Origin: Erythrobacter sp. HL-111 | Lineage (GTDB): Bacteria; Pseudomonadota; Alphaproteobacteria; Sphingomonadales; Sphingomonadaceae | Length of the DNA stretch: 64,000 nucleotides | Direction of reading: 5' to 3' | Assembly: GCF_900105095.1 (NCBI RefSeq) | Contig: NZ_LT629743.1 | Location: 1,860,001-1,924,000, forward strand | Part shown: in pieces, positions 37,371 to 46,363 of the stretch | How the letters are laid out: the number at the start of each line of letters is the position of its first letter | Numbering within the stretch: position 1 is the stretch's first letter | Program-made: the position numbers and the translations under genes | The notes under the pieces: generated by a model | The model's database searches: none | The model's input: the letters and a program-made list of their open reading frames with translations, nothing else | What the model was told of the DNA's origin: nothing

Positions 37371-38546
37371 TCAGGAATAGCGGATCCGCACCATGGCCGC
37401 GGCCTTCATCGCGAGGTCGCGCGCCTTGTCCGTGTCCGCGCCCCGCGCAAGCGCCACCCCCATGCGGCGGAAGGGACGGGTCGCCGGCTTGCCGAAGATC
37501 CGCACGTCGATCGCCGGATCGATCGCCAGCGCCTGTGCGAGCCCGTCATAGCTGAATGCGCTGCTGTGCCGGTCGGCGAGGATCACGGCCGAAGCCGAAG
37601 GCGAGGCCGCCTCCTCCCCATGAACCGGCAGGCCGAGGATCGCCCGTGCGTGCAGGTCGAATTGCGAAAGCCGCTGCGAGACGAGGGTCACCATTCCGGT
37701 GTCATGCGGGCGCGGTGATAGCTCGGAGAAGATCACCTCCTCGCCCCGCACGAAGAACTCGACCCCGTAAAGACCCCAGCCGCGCCCCTGCCCTTCGAGC
37801 GCCATGACGATCCGCTCCGCCATCGATCGCGCCGCGGCGAGCGCGTCCGCGCCCATCGCGGCAGGTTGCCAGCTTTCGCGGTAGTCCCCGCGCTCCTGCC
37901 GGTGGCCGATAGGGGGGCAGAAGGCGATCCCGCCGCGATGGCGCACGGTGAGCAGGGTGATCTCGTAATCGAAGGCGACGAATTCCTCGACGATCACCCG
38001 CGCCCGGTCACCGCGCATGTTGGCGCAGGCATAGTCCCAGGCCTCCTGCAGGCCCGATGCGTCCTCGACCCTGCTCTGGCCCTTGCCGGAGGAGGACATG
38101 ACCGGCTTGATCACGCAGGGAAAGCCGGTGTGGGCGGCGGCGGCCTCGACCTCGTCGATCGTCGAGGCGTAGCGATAGCGCGAGGTCACGAGGCCGAGCT
38201 CGTTCGCGGCAAGCTCGCGGATCGCATCGCGGTTCATGGTCAGCTGCGCCGCGCGGGCGGAGGGGACGACGGTGAAGCCCTCCGCTTCGAGTTCGGCAAG
38301 AACCTCGGTCCGGATCGCCTCGATCTCCGGCACGATCAGGTCCGGCCGGTGCCTGAGGGCCGCCGCGCGCAGGCTGTCGCCGTCGAGCATGGAGAAAACC
38401 TCGCAGGCATCGGCGACCTGCATCGCGGGCGCGCCGGCATAGGCGTCGCAGGCGATCACCCGGGCGCCGAGCCGCTTGGCGGAGATGGTGAATTCGCGGC
38501 CCAGTTCGCCCGAGCCGAGCAGCAGAATCGTCGCGATATGTGCCAT
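37371..38546 (-). CDS. purT: Formate-dependent phosphoribosylglycinamide formyltransferase
   Basis: This 391-residue ATP-grasp enzyme opens ATILLLGSGELGREFTIS, then has AFSMLD-type family stretches. KPVMSSSGKGQS is the nucleotide-binding loop, and GVEFFVRGEEVIFSELSPRPHDTGMVTL carries the metal-binding Glu. It formylates GAR using free formate and ATP in purine synthesis, bypassing folate-dependent PurN. PurU in the nearby operon supplies formate. Length and motifs are normal. Confidence 0.95.
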   Translation of the reverse strand: MAHIATILLLGSGELGREFTISAKRLGARVIACDAYAGAPAMQVADACEVFSMLDGDSLRAAALRHRPDLIVPEIEAIRTEVLAELEAEGFTVVPSARAAQLTMNRDAIRELAANELGLVTSRYRYASTIDEVEAAAAHTGFPCVIKPVMSSSGKGQSRVEDASGLQEAWDYACANMRGDRARVIVEEFVAFDYEITLLTVRHRGGIAFCPPIGHRQERGDYRESWQPAAMGADALAAARSMAERIVMALEGQGRGWGLYGVEFFVRGEEVIFSELSPRPHDTGMVTLVSQRLSQFDLHARAILGLPVHGEEAASPSASAVILADRHSSAFSYDGLAQALAIDPAIDVRIFGKPATRPFRRMGVALARGADTDKARDLAMKAAAMVRIRYS

Positions 38547-38640
38547 GGCGGCAAGGCTTAGAGCGATTTGCGACGCAGTGGAAACACCGCGTGGCCCGGA
38601 AAGATCGCGGCGGGGGGGGGAAATCGGAGCGGAAACCGCC

Positions 38641-39684
38641 CTAGCGCCCGTTCGCGGCCATTCCCAAGGCGCCAGACATGGCGAGATCGACCGGTTCGCG
38701 CGCGCGGATCGTCGCGCGCCGGTGATCGAGCGCGCGGCCGACCTGCATCCCGCCCGCGGCCCGCGCGATGACGAGACCGAGCTCGGCCTGGCGCAGGGTG
38801 CGATCGACCGAATGCTCGACCGCGGCGAGGCCGGCGCTGGCGGCGACGTGCGGCATCCGCGCGGAGGACGGAAGGGCGAGCGCGCCGAAGGTGTTGAGCA
38901 CGTCCTCGGCCCAGTGCCGGGCTTCGCGCGGGTCCGTGCCCGGCATGATCACCCCGAACCTTTCGGCATCGAGCTGGCCGAGCACGTCGCCCGGGCGGAC
39001 CATGGTTTCGAGGAACTTGGCGAAGCCCCACAGGAATTCGTCGAGCGTGTCCTGCCCGTACTGCATGAAGATCGCGCGCATCCGGTCGATCGCGAAGACC
39101 GCCAGCATTGCCTGCCCCCCGCGCGAGGCGGGCTTGTCACGGGAATGCTCCGCCTGCCGCCGCAGGAAAAGCTCGAGCCTGGAGGCGAAGGCGTGGCGAT
39201 TGGCAAGGCCGGTCAGGGGATCGGTGGTGGCGCGCGCGTGGAGCTCGCTTTCGAGCGTCCTGAGGTGCTGGACCGAACGCATCAGCCCGATCGCGCCGCG
39301 GATCGAGCCTTGCTCCCCGTGGAGCGGGCGCAGGGTCAGGCGATACCAGCGCTGGTGATCGCCCTGGGCGCATCGCCCGGACGAACGGCAGGCATCGGCA
39401 TCCCCGCACAAGGTGGCGGGAAATTCGAGCGAGCTGCCGACGGCGCGGCCCGCAAGGATGCGCGCCGCGAACTCGTCGACCGCGCCCACGTGATCGCGCG
39501 CGGCCAGTTCGCAGATATGCGGCATGAGCAGGAGCTCCGCCGGATCGAAGCCGAGATCGGCCGCGCTGGCCGAGGCGTGAACGATGAATCCCTTGGAATC
39601 GAGTTTCAGGACGATATCGCCCGCAGCCTCTTCGAGCAGGCCGTGCAGGCTGCGACCTTCCGTGTCGCTCCACTTCTCTATCAT
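38641..39684 (-). CDS. PAS and degenerate GGDEF domain protein
   Basis: This 347-residue protein has a PAS domain (about 1-135, FIVHASASAADLGFDPAEL) and a GGDEF-type domain (about 145-320) recognised by TTDPLTGLANRHAF. The active-site motif is not GGDEF: the site reads LDAERFGV, so diguanylate cyclase activity is unlikely, although the fold and the first metal Asp (AIDRM) remain. It may act as a c-di-GMP or ligand sensor. ATG 39684 begins just before the PAS domain. It lies downstream of a PilZ-XRE gene on the same strand. Confidence 0.8.
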   Translation of the reverse strand: MIEKWSDTEGRSLHGLLEEAAGDIVLKLDSKGFIVHASASAADLGFDPAELLLMPHICELAARDHVGAVDEFAARILAGRAVGSSLEFPATLCGDADACRSSGRCAQGDHQRWYRLTLRPLHGEQGSIRGAIGLMRSVQHLRTLESELHARATTDPLTGLANRHAFASRLELFLRRQAEHSRDKPASRGGQAMLAVFAIDRMRAIFMQYGQDTLDEFLWGFAKFLETMVRPGDVLGQLDAERFGVIMPGTDPREARHWAEDVLNTFGALALPSSARMPHVAASAGLAAVEHSVDRTLRQAELGLVIARAAGGMQVGRALDHRRATIRAREPVDLAMSGALGMAANGR

Positions 39685-39823
39685 GCCGAATGCCCCCGGC
39701 TTGTGCGACCCGCAACATCGTGGTTGCGTTTTCAAGACTAACGTCCGGATTGCAGGAAGGCCCCGCGTCCGAACCGATTTCAAACCCGGCCGCCCGCATG
39801 GGCGAAAGGATTAACTGACTGAA

Positions 39824-39853
39824 CTAAAAAACGAATCAGCCGTTGAATTCGTT
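39824..39853 (-). terminator. Possible weak Rho-independent terminator
   Basis: On the minus strand AACGAAT and ATTCGTT form a 7-bp stem around a 10-base loop, followed by a T run (TTTTTTAG with the stem end). It lies 47 bases after the PilZ-XRE stop and would separate that gene from the PAS-GGDEF gene. Confidence 0.6.
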
Positions 39854-39899
39854 TACCATAATTTCTCGAAAGGCACTCGATTCCAATAAGTAGGAAACG

Positions 39900-40613
39900 C
39901 TAGGGGCCAGGCTCCAGCTCGATCATGATGCGAACATTGCGCGGCAGGGTCCCGAATGCGGACGCAATACGCAGGCGGCATTCCTGAACGACCTCGGCCC
40001 CGGCATCGCGTCCGGCCCGGTCGGCCAGTTCCTCGCTCGACACGCCGAGCGCCGCGGCGATCGATTCGAGCCGTTCGGGAAGCGGTTTGGCCTTGCCCTT
40101 TTCCCACGCCCACACGGTCGGCTTGCTGACGCCGAGCACCGCCGCAACCTCGGCGAGCGTCAGGCCGCGTTCACGGCGCAGCCGGTTGAGCCGCATCCCG
40201 AACGGCTCCCCGTGGGCGAGCGGGAGCGGGGCGGCGGGGCGTGCCTCGCCTTGCGATCCCCCGCTTTCGGGACCGGCCCCGCGCAGCTGCGCCGCGGCCA
40301 GGGCGGCGCGCGGCAGGGTTTCCTCGAAGGCGCAGCCGAACAGGCGGCCGCTCTGCCACACGATCACCGCATCGACGCTGCCGCGCTCGGGCAGGTCGAT
40401 CGCGAGCGTGTCGCCTTCGGCGAGGGAAAGGTCGGTTTCGAGCAGCAGGCCGGCGGCCGAGAGGTTGTGGATCGTGACGTTCGCTTCGAGCCCGCCGGGC
40501 AGCGCCCCGCTGGTTTCGAGTCGCATCGCCCGCCGCGGCTGGCTGCGCTGGCCGTCCCGTCCCGTGGACGGTCCATCGCCGGAAGCCTGTTCGATATGGG
40601 CCTTGAGCGGCAT
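39900..40613 (-). CDS. PilZ domain fused to an XRE-type helix-turn-helix
   Basis: This 237-residue protein joins a PilZ domain (about 25-110) to an XRE helix-turn-helix (about 138-195, LTLAEVAAVLGVSKPTVWAWEKGKAKPLPERLESIAAAL in parts). The PilZ part keeps both c-di-GMP motifs: RRAMR (RxxxR) and NLSAAG (NxSxxG). The fusion predicts a DNA-binding regulator that responds to c-di-GMP. No target is visible nearby, and it may act on its own promoter region (40614-40740). Confidence 0.85.
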   Translation of the reverse strand: MPLKAHIEQASGDGPSTGRDGQRSQPRRAMRLETSGALPGGLEANVTIHNLSAAGLLLETDLSLAEGDTLAIDLPERGSVDAVIVWQSGRLFGCAFEETLPRAALAAAQLRGAGPESGGSQGEARPAAPLPLAHGEPFGMRLNRLRRERGLTLAEVAAVLGVSKPTVWAWEKGKAKPLPERLESIAAALGVSSEELADRAGRDAGAEVVQECRLRIASAFGTLPRNVRIMIELEPGP

Positions 40614-40740
40614 ATTACGTATCTCCTGCGCGAGTTTAGCACAGGAATCCCGGCCCCGGGGTTAAGATCGAATTAGCGCGCGTCGCTAACAAGACCGGGC
40701 GTGGCAATCGCCCGACCGGCCGTGGCGACGGTCGGCCAGG

Positions 40741-42048
40741 TCAGTCCGCGTCGAGCCCGTAGGCGGTGTGCAGCACCCGCACCGCAAGCTCGGTTTCGTC
40801 CTCGTCGATCATCACGCTGACCTTGATCTCGCTGGTGGAGATCGCCTGGATGTTGATGCCCCGGTCCGACAGGGCGCGGAACATGGTGCTGGCGACGCCC
40901 GCGTGGCTCTTCATGCCGACGCCCACGACGCTGATCTTGGCGATCTTGCTGTCGGTGATGATCCGATTGAAGCCGATCTCGCCGCGCCGGTCCTCCAGCA
41001 GCGCCTGCGCGCGGGCGAGGTCGGCCTGCGGCACGGTGAAGGTCACGTCGGTCTCGCCCTTGTCGCGGCCGACGTTCTGGATGATCATGTCTACATTGAT
41101 GCTTGCTCCGGCCAGCGGTTCGAAGATGTTGGCGACCGCCCCCGGCTCGTCCGGCACGCGGGTGAGGATCACCTTGGCCTCGTTCTTGTCATGCGCGATG
41201 CCGGTCACAAGCTGGCGTTCCATCAGGCCCTTCTCCACCAATTCGTCCATTTCCTCGTCCGAGACGATCAGCGTCCCCGGAAGCTCGTCCGCCGGCGGCG
41301 CGTCCGCGCCGATGAAGCTCGAGAGCACCTGGATCCGCACGCCCGCCTTCATCGCGAGCCCGACCGACCGGGTCTGCAGCACCTTGGCGCCGACGCTCGC
41401 GAGTTCGAGCATTTCCTCGTAGGTCACCGCCTTCAGCTTCCTCGCCTTGGCGACGATGCGTGGGTCGGTGGTGTAGACGCCGTCGACATCGGTGTAGATG
41501 TCGCAGCGATCCGCGCCGACCGCCGCCGCGACCGCGACCGCCGAGGTGTCGGACCCGCCGCGCCCCAGGGTCGTGATCCGCCCGTCCGCGCTCACTCCCT
41601 GGAAGCCGGGGATGACCGCGATTTCGCCGCGTTCCAGCGCTTCGAGCATGGCGGGCGCCTCGATCGCCTCGACCCGCGCCCTGGCATGGGCGCCCGCGGT
41701 CTGCACCGGCAGTTGCCAGCCGAGCCAGCTGCGCGCCCGGCAGCCGAGCGATTGCAGGGTCAGCGCGAGCAGCCCGCTCGTCACCTGTTCCCCGCTCGCC
41801 ACCACCACGTCGTATTCGGCCGGGTCGAACAGCGGGTTCGCCTCGCGGCAGAAATTGACCAGCCGGTCGGTTTCGCCCGCCATCGCGCTGACCACCACCG
41901 CGACCTCGTTTTCGCCCTTGCCGTGGCCCGCAGCCTGCGCCCGCACCAGGTTCGCCACGCGGCGGATGCGTTCGGTCCCGGCCATCGACGTGCCGCCGAA
42001 TTTCATCACGATGCGCGGGCGCTTGGTCTGCGGGGGCGCGTCAGCCAA
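40741..42048 (-). CDS. lysC: Aspartate kinase
   Basis: This 435-residue aspartokinase has KFGGTSMAG at the N-terminus, VVASGEQVTSGLL, the TLGRGGSDTSAVAVA loop and TDVDGVYTTDPRIV. Two ACT domains follow (about 270-430) for feedback control by lysine and threonine. It makes aspartyl phosphate, the first step to Lys, Thr, Met and diaminopimelate. TTG at 42048 is chosen: AGGAG lies 9 bases upstream, while the Met at 42006 has no ribosome-binding site. The gene is divergent from ubiG. Confidence 0.94.
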   Translation of the reverse strand: MADAPPQTKRPRIVMKFGGTSMAGTERIRRVANLVRAQAAGHGKGENEVAVVVSAMAGETDRLVNFCREANPLFDPAEYDVVVASGEQVTSGLLALTLQSLGCRARSWLGWQLPVQTAGAHARARVEAIEAPAMLEALERGEIAVIPGFQGVSADGRITTLGRGGSDTSAVAVAAAVGADRCDIYTDVDGVYTTDPRIVAKARKLKAVTYEEMLELASVGAKVLQTRSVGLAMKAGVRIQVLSSFIGADAPPADELPGTLIVSDEEMDELVEKGLMERQLVTGIAHDKNEAKVILTRVPDEPGAVANIFEPLAGASINVDMIIQNVGRDKGETDVTFTVPQADLARAQALLEDRRGEIGFNRIITDSKIAKISVVGVGMKSHAGVASTMFRALSDRGINIQAISTSEIKVSVMIDEDETELAVRVLHTAYGLDAD

Positions 42049-42099
42049 TTGTGAATGCTCCTGCTGGCGGGTTCGTCGGGGGGCTGTTAAGCAAGGGCC

Positions 42100-42852
42100 A
42101 TGGGAAAGGCAAACGTCATGGCAGGGAAAACCGGAGCGGCGACGATCCGCCCTGAAGAGACAGAACATTTCGCCAGGCTGGCGCGCGACTGGTGGAATGC
42201 GAAAGGACCGATGGCCTCGCTGCACGAAGTGAACCCGGTGCGGCTGCGCTTCATCCGGCAGGCGGTGGATTCGCACTGGCCCGCGGCGGCCGGCAGCGCG
42301 AAGCCGCTCGCGGGGAAGGCCGCGCTCGACATCGGCTGCGGCGCGGGGCTGGTGTGCGAACCGCTCGCCCGGCTCGGCGCGGACGTGACCGGGGTCGATG
42401 CGGCGACGGAAAACGTCGCGGCGGCGGCCCGGCACGCCGACGGCACGGGGCTCGACATCCGCTACATGGCGGGCGAGGTGGCGAGCCTCGACATCGGGAC
42501 CTTCGATCTCGTCACCTGTCTCGAGGTGATCGAACACGTCGCGGACAAGCGCGCCTTCCTGTTCGACGTCGCCGAACGGCTCGCCCCGGGGGGCCTGCTG
42601 GTGCTTTCCACGCCCAACCGCACCGCCGCATCGCGCCTGCTGCTGGTCGGCGCTGCCGAAGCGGTCGGCTATGTCCCGCGCGGCACGCACCGCTGGAGCG
42701 ATTTCGTCACGCCCGAGGAGCTCGAAGCCCTGCTGGCCGAGGTCGGGCTGACGGTCACGGCGCTGCGCGGCATCGCCTGGCGGCCGGGCAAGGGGCTGCA
42801 CCTGTCGGACGACAGGGCGCTCACCTACATCCTCAGCGCGCGTCGGAGCTGA
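42100..42852 (+). CDS. ubiG: Ubiquinone biosynthesis O-methyltransferase
   Basis: This 250-residue UbiG performs two O-methylations in ubiquinone synthesis. DWWNAKGPMASLHEVNPVRL is the family N-terminus, SAM motif I is LDIGCGAGLVCEPLA, and TCLEVIEHVADK and GTHRWSDFVTPEEL follow. ATG 42100 or Met at 42118 may start it. The gene is convergent with, and overlaps by 20 bases, the small membrane protein gene downstream. Confidence 0.95.
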   Translation: MGKANVMAGKTGAATIRPEETEHFARLARDWWNAKGPMASLHEVNPVRLRFIRQAVDSHWPAAAGSAKPLAGKAALDIGCGAGLVCEPLARLGADVTGVDAATENVAAAARHADGTGLDIRYMAGEVASLDIGTFDLVTCLEVIEHVADKRAFLFDVAERLAPGGLLVLSTPNRTAASRLLLVGAAEAVGYVPRGTHRWSDFVTPEELEALLAEVGLTVTALRGIAWRPGKGLHLSDDRALTYILSARRS

Positions 42853-43198
42853 CGAAGGCGCGCCGCTCGGCCGCGACGGCGAGCGCGAAGAGGCCGAGGA
42901 TGATCGCGACCGGCAGGCGCAATTCCCGGCCGCTGCCACCGGCGATCCAGGCAAGGAGAACGCCACCCCCGCCGATCAGCGCGAGCGCCACCCCCCAGAT
43001 CCGGAAACGGGCTGCGCCAAGGCTGCCGACCGCCGCCACGCTTGCGCCTGCGAGCACCTGCACGAAGATCGGGTTCTCCCGCGATTCCCGCGAGGCGAGG
43101 GCGAGGGCGATCATGCCGCCCGCGAACACCACCCACACCAGCGCGTGCAGCCAGAGCGCGAGCCGCAAGCCGCGGCGCGCGGGCGCATCATCGCTCAC
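42833..43198 (-). CDS. Small membrane protein, four predicted helices
   Basis: This 121-residue protein has four hydrophobic segments: LALWLHALVWVVFAGGMIALAL, an Ala/Val-rich one, WGVALALIGGGGVLLAWIAG and VAIILGLFALAVAA. No family was recognised. GTG 43198 overlaps the stop of the glycerophosphodiesterase gene by 11 bases, so translation is likely coupled. It may be an inner-membrane protein of unknown function. Confidence 0.72.
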   Translation of the reverse strand: MSDDAPARRGLRLALWLHALVWVVFAGGMIALALASRESRENPIFVQVLAGASVAAVGSLGAARFRIWGVALALIGGGGVLLAWIAGGSGRELRLPVAIILGLFALAVAAERRAFVSSDAR

Positions 43199-44237
43199 CG
43201 AGCAGTTCCACCAGTTCGGTGACGTTGTCGGTGAAGAAACCGTCCGCCCCGCTGGCGATGGCGGCGCGGAACAGCTGCCGCCAGCGCCCCTCGGCCTCCG
43301 GTCCGCCCGCGGCGCGCAGTTCGGCGGGCAGGAAGCCGTTCTCCTTGCGCAGGGTCCACGGATGGACCTTGAGCCCCGCCGCATGGGCATCGGCGACGAG
43401 GCCGGTCGGCGAGCCGTCGGGCCGCAAGACATGGCCGAGGAAGGGGCCGATCCCGTCGGCATATTGCGCCACCTCGGCCAGCCCCGACGGGCTCATCATG
43501 TCCGCCCAGCGCAGCGAGGGTTCGTCGTAAGGGCCGCCTTCGGAGGAGATCAGCAGGACGAGCGGCGTGTCGACCAGCTTGTTCAGCCGCTGCAGCGGGC
43601 GCACCTCAAAGATCTGCACGAAGACCCGCGCATCGGCCCCGTCGAGCCCGTGGCGCCTGAGTTCGCGCACGAGCAGATCGACGCTGTCGATGCCCTCCTG
43701 TTCGAGCAGCAGGGTGGGGTGCTTGAGTTCGGGATAAAGACCGATGCGGCGCCCGGTCTCGGCCTCCTTGGCGCGCACCAGTGTGACGATCTCCTCGAAA
43801 GTCGGCACCTGATACAGCCCGTCGAAGCGGGCATTGGCGGGGCGGATCGCCGGCATCCGCTCCCTGACCCGCAGGCTCCGCAACTCGGCGAGGGTGAAGT
43901 CCTCGGCGAACCAGCCCGAGACCATCCGGCCCTCGATGTCCTTGGTCCGCCGCCGATCCTCGAACTCGCTGCGGCTGGCGACATCGGTGGTGTCGGACAG
44001 TTCCGTCTCGTGGCGGGCAACGAGGACGAGGTCCTTGGTCACGACGAGATCGGGCTCGATGTAATCCGCGCCCTGGTCGATCGCCCGTTCATAGGCGGCG
44101 AGCGTGTGCTCGGGCCGTTCGCCCGAAGCGCCGCGATGGGCGATGATCAGGATGTCCTCGGCCGGAGCCGCATGGGCCGCGGGCGCGGCGAATGCGAGCG
44201 CCGCGAGGGCGAGCGTCAGGACAGGCTTTGCGACCAT
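43188..44237 (-). CDS. Glycerophosphodiester phosphodiesterase
   Basis: This 349-residue secreted enzyme has a signal peptide (about 1-25) and the GDPD motif IIAHRGASGERPEHTLAAY (catalytic His and metal site). DYIEPDLVVTKD, VARHE and a C-terminal TDNVTEL match the family. It hydrolyses glycerophosphodiesters to glycerol-3-phosphate and an alcohol in the periplasm. The start at 44237 overlaps the ArsC-like gene's stop by 22 bases. Confidence 0.92.
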   Translation of the reverse strand: MVAKPVLTLALAALAFAAPAAHAAPAEDILIIAHRGASGERPEHTLAAYERAIDQGADYIEPDLVVTKDLVLVARHETELSDTTDVASRSEFEDRRRTKDIEGRMVSGWFAEDFTLAELRSLRVRERMPAIRPANARFDGLYQVPTFEEIVTLVRAKEAETGRRIGLYPELKHPTLLLEQEGIDSVDLLVRELRRHGLDGADARVFVQIFEVRPLQRLNKLVDTPLVLLISSEGGPYDEPSLRWADMMSPSGLAEVAQYADGIGPFLGHVLRPDGSPTGLVADAHAAGLKVHPWTLRKENGFLPAELRAAGGPEAEGRWRQLFRAAIASGADGFFTDNVTELVELLGER

Positions 44238-44569
44238 TCGTCTTCCTTGAAACCGATGAGGATGCCGCCCGGATGTTCGACCACGGGGCGCTTGATCAGG
44301 CTGGGGTGCTGGACGAGCAAGGCTACGGCCGTGTGACTGTCCTGCGAGGCCGCCTTCTCCTCGTCCGACAGCTTGCGATACGTGGTCCCGCGCCGGTTGA
44401 CCATTGTCTCGACGCCGCAGGCCGCGATCCACGCCTCGACCCTGGCCGGGTCCGCGCCCTCCTTCCTGAAGTCGTGAAAGGTGTAATCGCGCCCGTTCGC
44501 ATCGAGCCACGCCCGCGCCTTCCTGACCGTGTCGCAATTGGGAATGCCGTAGAGTTCCAGCTTGGCCAT
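44216..44569 (-). CDS. ArsC/Spx-family reductase-like protein
   Basis: This 117-residue thioredoxin-fold protein of the ArsC/YffB/Spx group has a single N-terminal Cys in PNCDTVRKARAWLD (Cys12, Arg16) and the family C-terminus SLIKRPVVE. One conserved Cys matches YffB-like proteins more than classic arsenate reductases. It may act as a glutathione-dependent reductase. There are no ars genes nearby. It is the first gene of the unit with the phosphodiesterase. Confidence 0.82.
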   Translation of the reverse strand: MAKLELYGIPNCDTVRKARAWLDANGRDYTFHDFRKEGADPARVEAWIAACGVETMVNRRGTTYRKLSDEEKAASQDSHTAVALLVQHPSLIKRPVVEHPGGILIGFKEDEWSQSLS

Positions 44570-44765
44570 TGATTGATCGTGCCCCTGTTTTGCGGAAGAT
44601 TCGAGTCCCATCCGGGATGCCACAGAACCACCGCTGCTTTGCCACATTTTCGGAAAAAAGCTGCCGTTCGGCTTGCGACCCCATAGCGGTCGTTCGCAAG
44701 CAATCCGTCATTGCGGGCTTGTCACAATATGTTCGCGTTAGATCGCCTAACCTGTTTCCCGGGAG

Positions 44766-45347
44766 GTGACTGCGTTGCCGGGACATTCGCAAGGGCGGAT
44801 CCGCTGGGTCGCTCGATACATCTTACCCGCCGAGCCTCAGGTTCGCGCCAGCCTCAGAGCCACTGGCGCGGCGATGGACGAGATCGACGATCTCGTCCAG
44901 GATGCCTATTGCCGGATTGCTGCGATGGCCTCGGTCGAACAAATTGACCGGCCGGCTGCCTATTTCATGCAAATGGTGAAAAATCTGCGGCGCGATCGCC
45001 TGCGGCGCGACAAGATTATTCAGTTCGAGGAATTTACGGAAATCATCGAGCCGTTCGTCGATCACTATGGCTCATCGCTAGAAGCCGAGATCGGTGCCCG
45101 GTCTGAGCTACGGATGGTGGGCGAGGTGCTTGAAGGCTTGCCTGAACGATGTCGGACAATATTCACGTTGAAGCGGATCGAGGGGCTGAGCCAGAAGCAG
45201 ATCGCCCAGCAATTGGGGGTCAGCGAGACGATTGTAGAGAACGATGTGCGCAAGGCTGTGCGAGCGCTCCAGGCAGCGCTGCGCAGCGACCAAGGTGCAA
45301 AAGAGGACGAAACCAGCATTGCCGCCGAACGAACGAGAGCCATGTAG
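44766..45347 (+). CDS. ECF-family RNA polymerase sigma factor (FecI type)
   Basis: This sigma factor of about 190 residues has region 2 (MDEIDDLVQDAYCRIA and FMQMVKNLRRDRLRRDK) and region 4 (GLPERCRTIFTLKRIEGLSQKQIAQQLGVSETIVENDV). It is the output of a cell-surface signalling set: the FecR gene starts 4 bases later and the receptor gene follows. GTG 44766 is the first start; TTG 44775 has GGGAGG 8 bases upstream and is a good alternative. It should direct transcription of the receptor operon. Confidence 0.92.
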   Translation: MTALPGHSQGRIRWVARYILPAEPQVRASLRATGAAMDEIDDLVQDAYCRIAAMASVEQIDRPAAYFMQMVKNLRRDRLRRDKIIQFEEFTEIIEPFVDHYGSSLEAEIGARSELRMVGEVLEGLPERCRTIFTLKRIEGLSQKQIAQQLGVSETIVENDVRKAVRALQAALRSDQGAKEDETSIAAERTRAM

Positions 45348-45351
45348 GGAT

Positions 45352-46281
45352 ATGGAAAGCGAGGCTGCAACTTGGGCGGCGCGGATCGATGCGCGTGCCG
45401 GAGAGCCCCTGCCCGAGCTCGACGCATGGCTTGCCGAAGACCCCCGGCACACGGGCGCGCTGCTCCGCGCGCAGTCGATCCTCGCGCTCTTGAGCGAGGA
45501 CTCTGACGTTTTGCGCGAGGCCGATGAGCCAGCCCCGCCAGCCCGTTCGATCAGGCGTTGGCTCCTGGCCGGCGGCGGCGCAATTGCCGCGATGGCAGCC
45601 GCCGTGACACTGTTCCTTGCCATGCCGCGCCCTCCCGCAATCTATGAGACCGGTGCTGGCGAAGTCCAGCAAATCGCGCTTGCCGACGGGTCGGCCATGG
45701 CGATCGATGCAAGATCGCGCTTGGCGGTCGATTTCGATGGCGATGCCCGGCGCATCACGATGAGCAACGGGCGCGCCATCTTTCGCGCCGCCAAGGGCGA
45801 TGATCGCCCGTTTCAGGTGGTTGTGGGCGCCATAACGATCACAGACATAGGCACCGAATTTCAGGTCTATAACGATCCTGCCAGCAAGCTGATTGAGGTG
45901 CTGGTGACCGAAGGCGAGGTGCAGATCGACGGGCCGGGGCTGCGCCTGAACCTGGTCGCTGGCCAGACCATCCGGGTAGCTCCAACTGGCGGGCGGCCGA
46001 TCGGATCGGGAAGCCAGTCCCTTTCCACCCGCGACATCCTGCGCACCACCGCATGGCGTGAGGGGCGTCTGGAGCTTGATGGCGATACCCTGGCCGAGGC
46101 GGTCGCGCAGCTCAACCGCGCCAATCAGGTGCAGATCGTCATCGCTGATCCGGGCCTTGCCGGGCAGGAGCTCCATGGTGAATTCCGCATGAGCGATCCG
46201 CGCGGGTTTGCTCAGGCGGTGGCTGTAAGCCTCAATACCACGTTCGCCGAGCAGAACGGCACAATCACCCTCGGCCGCTAG
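45352..46281 (+). CDS. FecR-type anti-sigma factor / signal transducer
   Basis: This 309-residue protein has a cytoplasmic N-terminal DUF4880-like part (WAARIDARAGEPLPELDAWLAEDPRH), one membrane helix (about 68-88) and a periplasmic FecR domain. The latter has GEVQQIALADGSAMAIDARSRLAV and a STN-like C-terminal end (LAEAVAQLNRANQVQIVIAD). It holds the sigma factor inactive until the receptor signals through its periplasmic side. Confidence 0.93.
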   Translation: MESEAATWAARIDARAGEPLPELDAWLAEDPRHTGALLRAQSILALLSEDSDVLREADEPAPPARSIRRWLLAGGGAIAAMAAAVTLFLAMPRPPAIYETGAGEVQQIALADGSAMAIDARSRLAVDFDGDARRITMSNGRAIFRAAKGDDRPFQVVVGAITITDIGTEFQVYNDPASKLIEVLVTEGEVQIDGPGLRLNLVAGQTIRVAPTGGRPIGSGSQSLSTRDILRTTAWREGRLELDGDTLAEAVAQLNRANQVQIVIADPGLAGQELHGEFRMSDPRGFAQAVAVSLNTTFAEQNGTITLGR

Positions 46282-46363
46282 ATTTTTTCGCAGCCGCTAA
46301 CGGAAAGGCCGCAGTGGTCCGTCAGGTGGGGGAGACCTTCATTCTCGACCACCAGGGGGAACC

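Noticed and set aside
38612..38620. Run of nine G residues between purT and the PAS-GGDEF gene
   Set aside because: It could be a slippage site or a G-quadruplex element, but it lies between two genes with no sign that it controls either.
44719..44745. TTGTCA and TTAGAT as a promoter for the sigma factor
   Set aside because: The spacing is only about 13 bases, too short for a standard promoter.
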